From Microlunatus sp. Gsoil 973 (lineage in GTDB: Bacteria > Actinomycetota > Actinomycetes > Propionibacteriales > Propionibacteriaceae), in the NCBI RefSeq assembly GCF_009707365.1, contig NZ_CP046122.1, positions 4,588,001 to 4,652,000 on the forward strand: 64,000 bases of DNA, given 5' to 3'. Below the pieces are notes generated by a model. It ran no database searches, had not been told where the DNA came from, and was given only the letters and a program-made list of their open reading frames with translations. Positions 1-9,096 of the stretch are shown in pieces. A program made the translations under genes and the position numbers. The first letter of the stretch is position 1. Each line of letters opens with the position of its first letter.

Positions 1-591
1 GACGACTACGTCAGCGACTGGGCACGGACCGTTCAGCCCTCGGCCGGTGCGGACCGCGGCTGGACGGTGCTGCCGGAGGTCGGCGACGAGGTCCTGGTCA
101 GCTTCGAACAGGGCGATTTCGGACGGCCGTACATGATCGGCGGCCTGTTCAACGGTCTCGACACACCACCCTCCGGGCCGGTCGACCTGGTCGACTCCGG
201 AAGCGGAGCGGTCAACCGGCGCTCGATGGTGTCCCGGAAAGGGCACCGGCTGGATCTCCTGGACTCCGACCGCTCCGAAGGCATCCGGATGGCCACCTCG
301 GACGACAAATTGTTGATCTTCCTGGACAGCACCCAGACCACGATCACCGTGCACGCCGATGGCAAGGTGGCGATCGAAGGCAGCAAGGGCATCAGCATCG
401 ACGCGGCCACCTCCTCACTCGAACTCAAGGGCGGCGACATCTCGGTCAAGGCGACGAACGGCGTGAGCATCGACGGCGGCCCGTCGCTGAAGCTGACCGG
501 GGTCAGTTCGAAACTCGAGGGCAGTGCCACCACCGAGATCAAGGGTGGCTCGTTGTGCTCGGTGTCCGCCGCAATGGTGAAGATCAACTGA
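1..591 (+). CDS. Spike/baseplate assembly protein V (VgrG/gp5-like), 5' truncated
   Basis: The reading frame is open from base 1, so this is the C-terminal 196 residues of a longer protein. The first ~45 residues (TVLPEVGDEVLVSFEQGD, then GRPYMIGGLFNG) are the typical OB-fold of phage gpV/gp5 and VgrG spike proteins. They are followed by a stretch of short repeating beta strands (SIDAATSSLELKGGDISVKA and similar), as in the gp5 beta-helix needle. In contractile injection systems this protein is the trimeric spike below the tube, capped by a PAAR tip; the next gene encodes a PAAR protein. The sheath and tube genes should lie to the left of the window. Family assignment is firm; eCIS rather than T6SS or prophage is inferred from the neighbours. 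Confidence 0.88.
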   Translation, partial: DDYVSDWARTVQPSAGADRGWTVLPEVGDEVLVSFEQGDFGRPYMIGGLFNGLDTPPSGPVDLVDSGSGAVNRRSMVSRKGHRLDLLDSDRSEGIRMATSDDKLLIFLDSTQTTITVHADGKVAIEGSKGISIDAATSSLELKGGDISVKATNGVSIDGGPSLKLTGVSSKLEGSATTEIKGGSLCSVSAAMVKIN

Positions 592-637
592 GGCTCGCAG
601 CAGACAGTGATCACCGAACGCGAGGAAGGAGATGATC

Positions 638-919
638 ATGCCGATGGCAGCACGGGTCGGTGACCCGACCGGGCATCCCGGGGTGATCGGCCCACCGGGC
701 GTGCCGACGGTACTGATCGGCGGAATGCCCGCGGCAACGGTCGGCACTCCGCACATCTGTTCCTTCCCGCCACCGGCGGTGCACCCGCCGTCGACGATCG
801 TTCCGCCGGGATGCCCGACCGTCCTGATCGGTGGCCTGCCGGCCGCCCGGATGGGCGACATGGCAGGCTGCGGTGCCCCCATCGTGATGGGGTGCCCGAC
901 GGTGATGATCGGAGGTTGA
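638..919 (+). CDS. PAAR-domain spike tip protein
   Basis: The product is 93 residues long and rich in Gly, Pro and His. It is built from repeated PTVLIGG / ATVGTPH / GAPIVMGCPTVMIGG units, the pattern of PAAR proteins, which form a metal-bound cone on the spike trimer. Candidate metal ligands are the His and Cys residues at HPG, TPHICS, VHPP and GCP. Two in-frame ATGs exist, at 632 and 638. The strong GGAAGGAG at 624-631 abuts the first and lies six bases before the second, so 638 is chosen. The stop overlaps the next start (TGATG). Confidence 0.9.
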   Translation: MPMAARVGDPTGHPGVIGPPGVPTVLIGGMPAATVGTPHICSFPPPAVHPPSTIVPPGCPTVLIGGLPAARMGDMAGCGAPIVMGCPTVMIGG

Positions 920-1356
920 TGATGGACGTCGACTTCGTCGGCGCGGGATGGTCGTTCCCGCTTGGCACCGACGCGACCAACGGCGTCGGCCTGGTCAGAG
1001 GAGAACGAGAGATCGAACAGGCGATCCGGCTGATCCTCGGCACGGCCTGCGGGGAGCGTCCGATGCGTCCGGAGTTCGGCTGCCGGATCCATGATCACGT
1101 CTTCGGTCCGGCGACCAGCGCAACGGCCGGCCAGATCGCCTACGACGTGCGGATCGCCTTGGAACGGTGGGAGCCGCGGATCGAACTGCTGGACGTCTCG
1201 GTCAGCTTCGAGGCCCTGGAGTCGGGAACCGTGTACGTCGACGTCGGCTATCGGGTTCGCGGCTCCAATGATCCCCGAAACCTGGTCTTCCCGTTCTACG
1301 TCATCCCCGACGAGCGTGCCGCCGATGACAAGCTTGCGATCACGAAAGGCACCTGA
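919..1356 (+). CDS. GPW/gp25-family baseplate protein
   Basis: This 145-residue protein matches the GPW/gp25 family (T4 gp25, Afp9, TssE): an N-terminal FVGAGWSFPLGTD segment, the ERPMRPEFGCRIHDHVF core containing the conserved basic/acidic EF-like motif, and the C-terminal VDVGYRVRGSNDPRNLVFPF. In the family, gp25 joins the baseplate wedge and nucleates sheath assembly. The start at 919 overlaps the PAAR stop; an ATG at 922 is an equal alternative, with GGAGG just upstream at 911-915. The chain of overlapping genes shows one operon for the whole baseplate. Confidence 0.92.
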   Translation: MMDVDFVGAGWSFPLGTDATNGVGLVRGEREIEQAIRLILGTACGERPMRPEFGCRIHDHVFGPATSATAGQIAYDVRIALERWEPRIELLDVSVSFEALESGTVYVDVGYRVRGSNDPRNLVFPFYVIPDERAADDKLAITKGT

Positions 1357-1358
1357 TC

Positions 1359-3308
1359 ATGTTGCCCGCCCCGAACCTCGACGACCGCCGGTTCCAGGAT
1401 CTCGTCGACGACGCCAAGCGCCTGGTCCAGCAACGCTGCCCGTCGTGGACCGATCACAACGTCTCCGATCCCGGGGTGACGCTGATCGAGGCGTTCGCCC
1501 AGATGGTCGACCAGTTGATCTACCGGCTGAACCGGGTCCCGGATCTGCACTACATCAAGTTCCTGGAACTGATCGGCGTCGAGCTGCGGCCGCCGGCTGC
1601 CGCCCGGGGCACGGTCACCTTCTGGTTGGCCGCGCCGCAGCCGCAGCCGGTGCTTGTCCGGGCCGAGACCCAGGTCGCCACCGCCCGGACCGACGTCAGC
1701 GAGCCGGTGGTCTTCTGCACCAGCCGCGACCTGAACATCCTGCCCTGTTCCTTCGCGCAGGCGGCGGCACAGACCAACGGTGCGGCTCCGGTGAACACCA
1801 CGTCCGCGCTGGCCGGGCCGGCCGGGTTCCGCTGCTTCTCCGACACGCCGAGGCCGGGCGATGCGCTGCTGATCGGACTGGACAACGCCGTACCCAGCTG
1901 CGCGGTCACACTACGGATGGAATGCGTGGTGTCGGGACGCGGCGTCGATCCGAAACGGCCACCGCTGGTGTGGGAGGCGTGGACAGACGACGGATGGACC
2001 GAATGCGAGGTTGACTCCGACACCACCGGCGGACTGAACAAGGCCGGTGACGTCGTGCTGCATCTGCCGGAGAACCACGCTGCGTCGATCCTTGCCCGGG
2101 AACGGGCGGCTGGCTGCGCTGCCGGTTGATCGACGCACTTCCCGACCAGCCGACCTATGTGGCCTCGCCGGTGATCACCCGGATCGCTGCGTTCACCATC
2201 GGTGGCACGGCCCCGATGGTGCATGCCGAGGTCGTCCATCACGAGGTGCTGGGCGTCTCGGACGGCACCCCCGGGCAGCGGTTCGGCCTGCAGCGCCGGC
2301 CTGTGGTCCAGTCCGACCAGCCGGGCAGCGTCGCCGTGATCACCGACGGTGATGCCGGTGCCGGCGAACAGACCTGGCATCAGGTCCAGCACTTCGCCCA
2401 GTCGGGTGCCGATGATCAGCACTTCCGGGTCGACCCGTACGGCGGCGAGGCCCAGTTCGGGCCGGCGGTGCGGATGGCCGACGGCGATCTGCGGCATTAC
2501 GGCGCCGTGCCGCCGAGGGGGAGCCGTGCTCCGGATGGAGTCCTATCGCACCGGTGGCGGGCGGGTCGGGAACGTGGCCCGCGGTCACGTCGTCGTGCTC
2601 AAGACCAGCGTCCCCTATGTCGCCCGGGTGATCAACCGCGTACCGGCGGTAGGTGGCGCGGAGGGGGAGTCGTTGGACGACGCCCGGATCCGCGGCCCGC
2701 TGTTGTTACGTTCCCGGGGCCGCGCGGTCACCGCCGACGACTTCGAGCAGCTGGCCCGCGACGTCGCGCCGGACGCCGCCCGGGTGCACTGCATGCCCGA
2801 ACCCGATCAGCCGGGCGGGGTACGGGTGCTGGTGGTGCCGCAGCTGGTCGGGGACGAGGTCGGCCGGATCGAGCGGCCACATCTCGACCCGCCTCCGGCC
2901 ATGTTGCAACGCATCGCGGCCACTCTCGACGCCCGCAGGTTGGTCGGTACCCGGCTGATCGTCCAGCCACCCGACTACAGCTGGCTCACTGCCGTGGTCC
3001 GGGTGAACGCCCGGTCGCGTTTCGATCCTGCCCAGGTGCGGCTCGACGTGTTGCGAGCGCTGTACGGGTGGTTCGACCCGCTGACCGGCGGACCGGACGG
3101 CACCGGGTGGCCGTTCGGCCGCTCGGTCCAGGTCCATGAGGTGAATGCCGCACTTGCCCGCATTCCGGGAGTCGACATGTCCCGCGACGTCGAGGTGACG
3201 CTGTATCCGGCCGATGCGACGCGTCGCCGTGGTGGCCAGGTGCAGCGACTCGACCTGCCCGAGACGGGCCTGGTCTATTCCTTCGACCACCAGGTCAGGG
3301 TCGGGTGA
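1359..3308 (+). CDS. Baseplate J-like wedge protein (gpJ/Afp11 type), frameshifted twice as sequenced
   Basis: The complete product should be about 650 residues of the putative baseplate assembly protein family. The N-terminal third (SWTDHNVSDPGVTLIEAFA, then LELIGVELRPPAAARG) reads in one frame to a stop at 2129. The middle (GWLRCRLIDALPDQPTY to HYGAVPPRG) reads in a second frame, and the C-terminal half (VLRMESYRTGGGRVGNVARG to FDHQVRVG) returns to the first. The breaks coincide with a missing G near 2104-2109 and an extra G in the five-G run at 2517-2521. Correcting both gives a continuous, canonical protein. Baseplate J proteins bridge the baseplate wedges. Next to an intact gp25 and tail protein I, a sequence error or a recent double mutation is more likely than old decay. 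A two-base gap to the previous gene supports operon membership. Confidence 0.85.
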
Positions 3309-3314
3309 CCGACG

Positions 3315-3899
3315 ATGCGCGGCTCTGTTGACGGACTGTCCAACCCTGCTCCACTGGCCGATACCCTGCCGGCCATGCTGCGGGCGGACCCGTTCGCCGC
3401 AGGTCTGTGTCAGGGACTTGACGAAGTGCTGGCGCCCGTGATGCTCAGCCTCGACTCCTTCCCGGCCTATCTCGACCTGGACACAACGCCCGACGACATG
3501 CTCGCCTGGCTCGGCGGGTGGGTCGGGCTGATCAGCGAGGAGGACGAGCTACCGGCCGGCGGCGATCCGGAACGGCTCCGTTCGCTGCTGGCCTCGGCAC
3601 AGCAGTTGCACATCCGCCGGGGCACCCGCTTGGGCATCGAGCGGGCGGTCAGCGCCGAACTGGACCTGCGTTGCGAGGTGCTGGAGACGGGTGCCGCGAG
3701 TTGGGCCGCCGAACCGGACCAGCCGCTGCCCGAGGGTGAACTGTCCGCGGAGGACGTCCCGACCATCGAAGTCGTGGTCTATCCGAGCAACGGCAGGACG
3801 GTCGACCTGCCACGGCTGGAGGACGTCCTGGAAGCCGCGACGCCGGCGCACGTGCGTCGGCGGGTCCGCGTCATGCCGGCAGACCAAGATCAGCCCTGA
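3315..3899 (+). CDS. Phage tail protein I-like baseplate protein
   Basis: The 194-residue product has the features of the gpI/TIGR02242 tail-protein family: ADPFAAGLCQGLDEVLAPV, then the conserved YLDLDTTPDDMLAWLGGWVG and the helical RSLLASAQQLHIRRGTRLGIERAV. In P2-like particles and eCIS this protein completes the baseplate wedge next to J. The ATG at 3315 lies six bases after the baseplate J stop. The 3' end overlaps, tail to tail, by 29 bases with the regulator gene on the other strand. This is the last structural gene of the rightward operon. Confidence 0.88.
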   Translation: MRGSVDGLSNPAPLADTLPAMLRADPFAAGLCQGLDEVLAPVMLSLDSFPAYLDLDTTPDDMLAWLGGWVGLISEEDELPAGGDPERLRSLLASAQQLHIRRGTRLGIERAVSAELDLRCEVLETGAASWAAEPDQPLPEGELSAEDVPTIEVVVYPSNGRTVDLPRLEDVLEAATPAHVRRRVRVMPADQDQP

Positions 3900-6585
3900 C
3901 CCGGGCGTGCCCGCGGTGGCTGATCTGGGCCCCGCTGTGATCACCGGCACGCTGCTGCAGGCTGATCAACAGCCGCCATGCCGGATCGCTGTACGGATCG
4001 AGGTCGATCGATCGCCGGGCGACCCGGATCGCTGTCGCCAGATCGCCCGAGCCCGCCGCCTGGCGCGCGGCGTCCACCGCGACCGAGGCGGCAAGGATTC
4101 GCAGCCGGTCACGTTCCTCGACCACCCATTCGGCCGGACCGACCTCCGGCAGCAGATCCCCGCCGTACAACTCCAAAGCCTCCAGGCGGGACCGGAGTGC
4201 GCGATCGGGATCGGCGGCCTCGAACCGAGCTGCCTCGGTCACCAAGGCCTCGAAGCGGCCGAGTTGATCATGTGCGTCGGGCAGTCGGAGCGCATAGCTG
4301 TCCCCGCGCCGACATATGCCACCCTCGCGCAACCCGGCAGCGACCAGGCACTGGCGGACACTGGACACCGCCACCTGAAGGCTCCGGGTGCCCGACGTGG
4401 CACCGGCATCGGGCCACAGTCTGTCGATCAACTCCTCCCGATGCACCTCCCGGCCGCACCGACCGGCCAGCAACATCAACAGGGACTGTGCCCGGGGCCG
4501 CAGTTTGCGCCATTCGATCTCGACACCGTCCACCTGCAGGGAGAAGCCACCCAGACAGTTCAACGCGATCATCGGCCGTTCCTTGATCATCGGCGCTGCC
4601 GGCAGCAGGCCGGGCAACTCGACCAGCAGCGCGTCCAACCGGCGGTCGGCAACCCATCGTGCCACCATCGGTGCACCGAGCGCGGCGGCCTGGCGCACGG
4701 CCGCGTCGAGCATCTCTTCCGATCGGGCCTGCCGGCCGGCCCTGCGGTGGACCGCACCCACCACGCAGCCCAGCAGGCAGGCACCCCAGGGATCCTCGTT
4801 GCTCTCGCACTCGATGATCACCTGTTCGGCGGCGGTGATCCTGGCCTGATCGGGGTGATGCACCAGCAGCACAGCGGCCTGGAGCCCGCGAGCCATCCGG
4901 GACAGCCACGGCTGTCCGGCGGCGTCGGCGTCCAGCACGATCTCGTCGAGTTCGATCAACACTGTGTCCACCGGTTGCTGCCCGACCGCAGCGAGTTGAC
5001 CGAGCAGCCGGACAGCGAGTTGTTCGCTGCTGTCCGGAGCCGCGTGGGCTGCAGCAAGATCAAGTTCCGGCAGCGCGGTACGCCGATCTCCGGCCAACAG
5101 CGCGGCCACACTGCGGGCGATCGGTGTCGACACGGGTTCGCTGTGCCGGCCGGGATGCAACACGTTCCGTAGTTCCGCCGAGACCCGCCCGGCCCGGTCG
5201 GAATAGCCGCCCCAGGTTCGCTCCGCCCGGGACCCGCCGGATTCCGGCAGCCACAGCGTTGCGACCGCTCGTTCGGTGGCGCACCGGCGATGGAAGTCCG
5301 GGTCGTCCAGCAACGACTCCGCCTGGCGGTATGCCGCGACCGCCTTGCCGATCCGGCCGTTGCGCAACATGCGCCGGGCAGCCGCCAGGGCCAGCATCGG
5401 GTCGTCCGGGACCCTGGTGAGTCCGATCGCTCCGCGCAGCCCGTCGCCGGTGGTCGGCGCCGCAGCGCCCAGCTGGGGCGCCAACCGTCCCACCGCGGTC
5501 CAGTCCTCGGCACGGGCATACGCGCGAACGGCGGCCGAGATCCGGCCGGACCTCTCCAGCAACTCGGCGCTGCGGGCGTAGACGGCGCGTGCGGTCCGAG
5601 TGCCGAGTTCGTCGACCAGGACGACTTCGAGATAGGTCTGCAGCACCTGGTGATAGCGATAGCTCAGTCCGCCGTCGATGCTGGTGGTGAAGAACTGCTC
5701 CGTCTCCAGCTCATCCAGCACGGCCGCGCTGCCGTCGGTGTCCAGCAACGCGTCGCAGAGTTCTCCGGTCATCACACCGAGCGTGCAGGTCTGCAACAGG
5801 AACCGCCGGCGTTGCGGGGAGAGCCCGCCGAGTACGTTGCGTGCGAGGTAGGACCGGATCAGCCGGGAGCGTCCGCTCAACTCCTCGACGGCGCGCTCCC
5901 GGTCGGGTCGGGACAGTCGGCTGGTTGCCAGGTGGAACAGTTGCAGGCCGGCCGCCCACCCTCCGGTTCGACGGGTCAGTGCCGCAGCCGCTGACGGAGA
6001 CATCGGGTGGGCGTACACGGCCCGGAACAGCTCCTCGACCTCCCAGGACCGGAAGCGAAGATCATCGCTGTCCAGTTGCACCAGGTCGCCGGAGACCAAC
6101 AGCCGTGAGGTGTTGATCAATGGTGGACGCCGCCCGGCCATCAGCACCCGCACGGCCTGTGGTCGCAGTTGGAGGAAGCGCTCCAGGGCGGACTCGGCGG
6201 TCGTCCCGGAAAGCTCGTGCAGATCGTCGATGACCAGAACGACCTGCCGGTCGGCGATCGTCTGCAGGTTGGTGATCAGGAGGCTCAGCGATCCGCCGGC
6301 GCAGTCGATGATCTTGTCCTCGGCCAGTGCCGTGCCGAGTGCTGCGGAGAGATGACGGACCAGCGCGGATTCGTCGTCGTCCTCGGCGGCGGCGCGATAC
6401 CAGGCGCTGTGTTGCGCCGTGCCGGCAACATTGCTCAGCAGCGTGGTCTTGCCCGACCCGGCCGGGCCGAGGACCAGGCCGAGGTGGGGTCCCAGCGGAT
6501 CGGTCAGTCGCCCGACAAGTCGCTCGCGGACCAGACCGCGCTGCTCAGGGCGTCGGATCTTCTCGCCGAAGACGACGGTCTCCAT
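3871..6585 (-). CDS. MalT-like STAND ATPase with C-terminal BTAD (SARP-type) activator domain
   Basis: This 904-residue protein starts with a MalT-type NTPase: Walker A GPAGSGKT at residues ~40-47 and Walker B VVLVIDDLHE at ~115-124. A conserved GGWAAGLQL segment and a long helical TPR-like middle follow. Instead of a LuxR helix-turn-helix, the last ~230 residues hold an OmpR-like winged helix (LRPRAQSLLMLLAG, then EELIDRLWPD) and a BTAD helical domain (RFEALVTEA, ending SDPAWRLLISLQQRAGD). Large MalT/SARP proteins are signal-gated activators. It converges on the baseplate operon, so it probably controls the injection locus, though no operator was identified. The Met at 6585 gives a sensible N-terminus. 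Confidence 0.85.
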   Translation of the reverse strand: METVVFGEKIRRPEQRGLVRERLVGRLTDPLGPHLGLVLGPAGSGKTTLLSNVAGTAQHSAWYRAAAEDDDESALVRHLSAALGTALAEDKIIDCAGGSLSLLITNLQTIADRQVVLVIDDLHELSGTTAESALERFLQLRPQAVRVLMAGRRPPLINTSRLLVSGDLVQLDSDDLRFRSWEVEELFRAVYAHPMSPSAAAALTRRTGGWAAGLQLFHLATSRLSRPDRERAVEELSGRSRLIRSYLARNVLGGLSPQRRRFLLQTCTLGVMTGELCDALLDTDGSAAVLDELETEQFFTTSIDGGLSYRYHQVLQTYLEVVLVDELGTRTARAVYARSAELLERSGRISAAVRAYARAEDWTAVGRLAPQLGAAAPTTGDGLRGAIGLTRVPDDPMLALAAARRMLRNGRIGKAVAAYRQAESLLDDPDFHRRCATERAVATLWLPESGGSRAERTWGGYSDRAGRVSAELRNVLHPGRHSEPVSTPIARSVAALLAGDRRTALPELDLAAAHAAPDSSEQLAVRLLGQLAAVGQQPVDTVLIELDEIVLDADAAGQPWLSRMARGLQAAVLLVHHPDQARITAAEQVIIECESNEDPWGACLLGCVVGAVHRRAGRQARSEEMLDAAVRQAAALGAPMVARWVADRRLDALLVELPGLLPAAPMIKERPMIALNCLGGFSLQVDGVEIEWRKLRPRAQSLLMLLAGRCGREVHREELIDRLWPDAGATSGTRSLQVAVSSVRQCLVAAGLREGGICRRGDSYALRLPDAHDQLGRFEALVTEAARFEAADPDRALRSRLEALELYGGDLLPEVGPAEWVVEERDRLRILAASVAVDAARQAAGSGDLATAIRVARRSIDLDPYSDPAWRLLISLQQRAGDHSGAQISHRGHARVRADLGLPA

Positions 6586-6606
6586 ACCTGCTCCATGGTT
6601 GGGTGG

Positions 6607-8826
6607 TCACCATCCGTGGTCGAAGACGGAGCCGGGGTCCCCGTCGTTCACCGCGTCGGTGGTTCCGTCCTCGGTCGCGCCGGGCCCGAGCCCGTTGGCG
6701 ACCAGGGGATTGAGGTGATAGCGCGCCTCGAGACCGTCGAGCAGTCCGTCGGAGTCGCTGTCGGCGTTCAGCGGATTGCTGCCGATAGCGTGTTCCATCG
6801 CATCGGACAACCCGTCATGATCACTGTCGGCTGCGTGTGGATCGGTTCCCAGCAGCCGCTCGATGCGGTCGGAGATCCCGTCATGATCGGAATCCCGATG
6901 AGGCACCCGCACGTTCTCGGCCAGCCTCCCGGTGCCCACCACGCCACCGACCCCGGCGATCCTGCCGGGATCACCGCCGGTCGCCAGTTCCTGGGCATCC
7001 AAGAGGTGATCACCATCGGTGTCGGGGGACAGCGGGTCGGTGTGGGTGATCATCGCCTCCCGCCCATCAAAGATCCCGTCGTGGTCTGTATCGGCCAGTC
7101 GCGGATCCGATCCGACCAGCTTCTCGAAGGCATCGGTCAGCCCGTCGTGATCATGATCAGGATCATTGCCGTCGACGCCCGGGAGCACGTCAGCGGGTGG
7201 TTGGGCCAAGGGCGCCGGCGCGTCGATCGAGAAGGTGTCGGCGTCCGGCAGTTGATCGGGGTCGACCGGCGGCTCGGCCGTTCCGTCGGAGATGCCCGGG
7301 ATCAGACCGGCGTAGTTGAACCGGCCCTTCGCGGGGAACTCGCCCACTCCGTACGCGCTGCCCTTGGCTTCGATCGTCTTGCCGTTGCCGAGGCTGATCG
7401 CGACGTGCGCCTGTCCGGCGGGCAGCGGACCCTTGGGTTCCTCGGAGAAGTAGAACAACAGCGCACCGGGCGTCTTGAGCGCCTTGTCGACCGGAATCAG
7501 CATGTCCTTGGACTTCAGATCCATGTACTGGGCCTCGGCGATCCGGGGCAGTTTCACCCCGGCCTGATGGGCCGCCCACTGGGTGAGCGAGGAGCAGTCG
7601 AAGGCCTTCGGGTCGGGATTGCCCAACGACGGGGTCGCGCCGTACACGTAGGAGTCACCCGCCTGCGTCTTGGCCGCGTCGAGGAAGGTCCGCAGTGCGC
7701 CGTCGTCGGCTGCGACATCGGCTCCCGCCGCCGGGTCCGACGAGGCGGCCCAGGTCGGACCGGCGTCCGGCATCGGCACAGTTGGCGATCCGGCCGCCTG
7801 GTGCGCCAGAGCCGTCTGCAGGGTCCACCGCGGCACGGTCTGGGTGGCGGAACCCGTTGCTGTCAGGGGATCCAGCCGGCTGGCGATCTCGAACTCATCA
7901 GTCAGGCCGTCATGATCGGAATCGGCAAGGGTCGGATCGGTTCCGTGAGCGAGCTCCGTCGCATCGGACAGTCGATCATGATCGGTGTCGGCCGAACGCG
8001 GGTCGAGGTCGACCAGCGTCTCGATGCGATCCGGGATGCCGTCCTGGTCGGAGTCCCGGCCCGGGCGATTGACGTTGATCGCCAGTGGTCCGGCGCCGAC
8101 AACGCCGCCGACGCCGGGCAGCCGGCCGGCGTCGCCTCCGACGACGAGTTCCGCCGGGTCGGTGAGTTGATCATGGTCGGTGTCGGCCGCCAGTGGATCG
8201 GTGTGGGAGACGACCGCCTCGTAGCCGTCGGACAGTCCGTCCCGGTCGGTGTCGGCGACGGTCGGATCGGTGCCGACGAGTTTCTCGAACTCGTCGGTGA
8301 GCCCGTCATGATCACTGTCGACCGTCGGCTGACCGTCGGGATCTGTACCTGCTGTGGCGGACTCGTCGACGGCTGCCAGCGGTCGGCCGCTGTCGATCTG
8401 GTCGTAACCGCCGGCATGCAGTGGCGGTGGCAGTGGCGCGCCGTAACCCGCGACGCCGCGTCCGTCGCCCTGGACACCGATCAGTTGCTCGACCTCGGGC
8501 AGATAGTGCCGGTAGTCGTGTGCCGTGCCCTTGTTGGCGTCGTGGGTGGTTGTCCACGGACGCATGTCGGTGCCGTGGTGACTGATCTGATAGGCGGCGC
8601 GGGCGTTCACCACGGGATCGGTGAGGTCGCCGAAGGTGTTCTTGCGGACGCCGCTGGCCACGTTGATCTGCCAGAGACCGATCGAGTGCTCACCCTGGCT
8701 GGCCACTGCACCCGTGCGGCCGGACGATTCGGCCAACGCGATCGCGGTCCAGGTGACCGCCTGGTGTGGGTCGAAGCCGGCCTCGCGTGCAGCCTGAAAG
8801 ATCTGCTGTATTGACAACACAGGCAT
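6607..8826 (-). CDS. Transglycosylase (SLT)-TSP3-NlpC/P60-TSP3 peptidoglycan hydrolase
   Basis: The product has ~739 residues in four parts. Residues ~1-115 resemble a lysozyme-like SLT domain (TWTAIALAESSGR, then GEHSIGLWQINV). Residues ~165-320 hold six thrombospondin type 3 calcium loops of the form DxDxDGLxD. Residues ~375-500 are NlpC/P60, with catalytic Cys ~409 (FDCSSL) and His ~472 (GQAHVAISLG). Residues ~550-710 hold six more TSP3 loops. Glycan-strand cleavage plus peptide cleavage in one protein fits a cell-wall-piercing lysin or a secreted hydrolase of the injection system. The ATG at 8826 starts MPVLSIQQIFQAAREAGF, a typical N-terminus for these hydrolases; an upstream in-frame ATG at 8922 has no clear ribosome site. 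No signal peptide is evident, in line with export through the particle. Confidence 0.85.
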   Translation of the reverse strand: MPVLSIQQIFQAAREAGFDPHQAVTWTAIALAESSGRTGAVASQGEHSIGLWQINVASGVRKNTFGDLTDPVVNARAAYQISHHGTDMRPWTTTHDANKGTAHDYRHYLPEVEQLIGVQGDGRGVAGYGAPLPPPLHAGGYDQIDSGRPLAAVDESATAGTDPDGQPTVDSDHDGLTDEFEKLVGTDPTVADTDRDGLSDGYEAVVSHTDPLAADTDHDQLTDPAELVVGGDAGRLPGVGGVVGAGPLAINVNRPGRDSDQDGIPDRIETLVDLDPRSADTDHDRLSDATELAHGTDPTLADSDHDGLTDEFEIASRLDPLTATGSATQTVPRWTLQTALAHQAAGSPTVPMPDAGPTWAASSDPAAGADVAADDGALRTFLDAAKTQAGDSYVYGATPSLGNPDPKAFDCSSLTQWAAHQAGVKLPRIAEAQYMDLKSKDMLIPVDKALKTPGALLFYFSEEPKGPLPAGQAHVAISLGNGKTIEAKGSAYGVGEFPAKGRFNYAGLIPGISDGTAEPPVDPDQLPDADTFSIDAPAPLAQPPADVLPGVDGNDPDHDHDGLTDAFEKLVGSDPRLADTDHDGIFDGREAMITHTDPLSPDTDGDHLLDAQELATGGDPGRIAGVGGVVGTGRLAENVRVPHRDSDHDGISDRIERLLGTDPHAADSDHDGLSDAMEHAIGSNPLNADSDSDGLLDGLEARYHLNPLVANGLGPGATEDGTTDAVNDGDPGSVFDHGW

Positions 8827-9096
8827 TGCCGGCACCCCCGACCCGCACCCGAAGACATGGGTGAGTCTATTCCCGCGGGCCGCCGTCGGCACCGGCCATT
8901 TCGGTACCGGCACCGATTTCATTCCGCGGTCTGACGGGCGCGTCGTTCGCCGGGATGATCAACTCCGGCAGCCGTTGCCCGAAGGGGCGGTTTCCCCTCC
9001 GGCCGCGCACTGGGCGGACTGCCCGGCCCTACCATGAGAGTGCCCGGACCGGCGGAGTCGACCAGCTGCGGACGGGCCGATCAGTGAGGCGCCGGG

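Noticed and set aside
1359-3308. Programmed frameshifting in baseplate J
   Set aside because: No slippery heptamer with a downstream structure is evident, and two opposite shifts in G runs would be needed. Similar indels occur in unrelated genes.
1-3899. Type VI secretion system or complete prophage
   Set aside because: No TssJLM-like membrane complex, ClpV, portal, terminase or integrase gene is visible; the accessory genes fit an eCIS better. The left flank is outside the window, so this remains provisional.
3691-5172. 493-codon plus-strand open frame
   Set aside because: Overlaps the tail protein gene in another frame and runs antisense to the MalT-BTAD gene; no domain recognised.
6169-8814. 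881-codon plus-strand open frame
   Set aside because: It lies antisense to the MalT-BTAD 5' part and the TSP3 hydrolase, crosses both genes, and shows repetitive low-complexity sequence mirroring the calcium loops. The minus-strand genes have clear domains.
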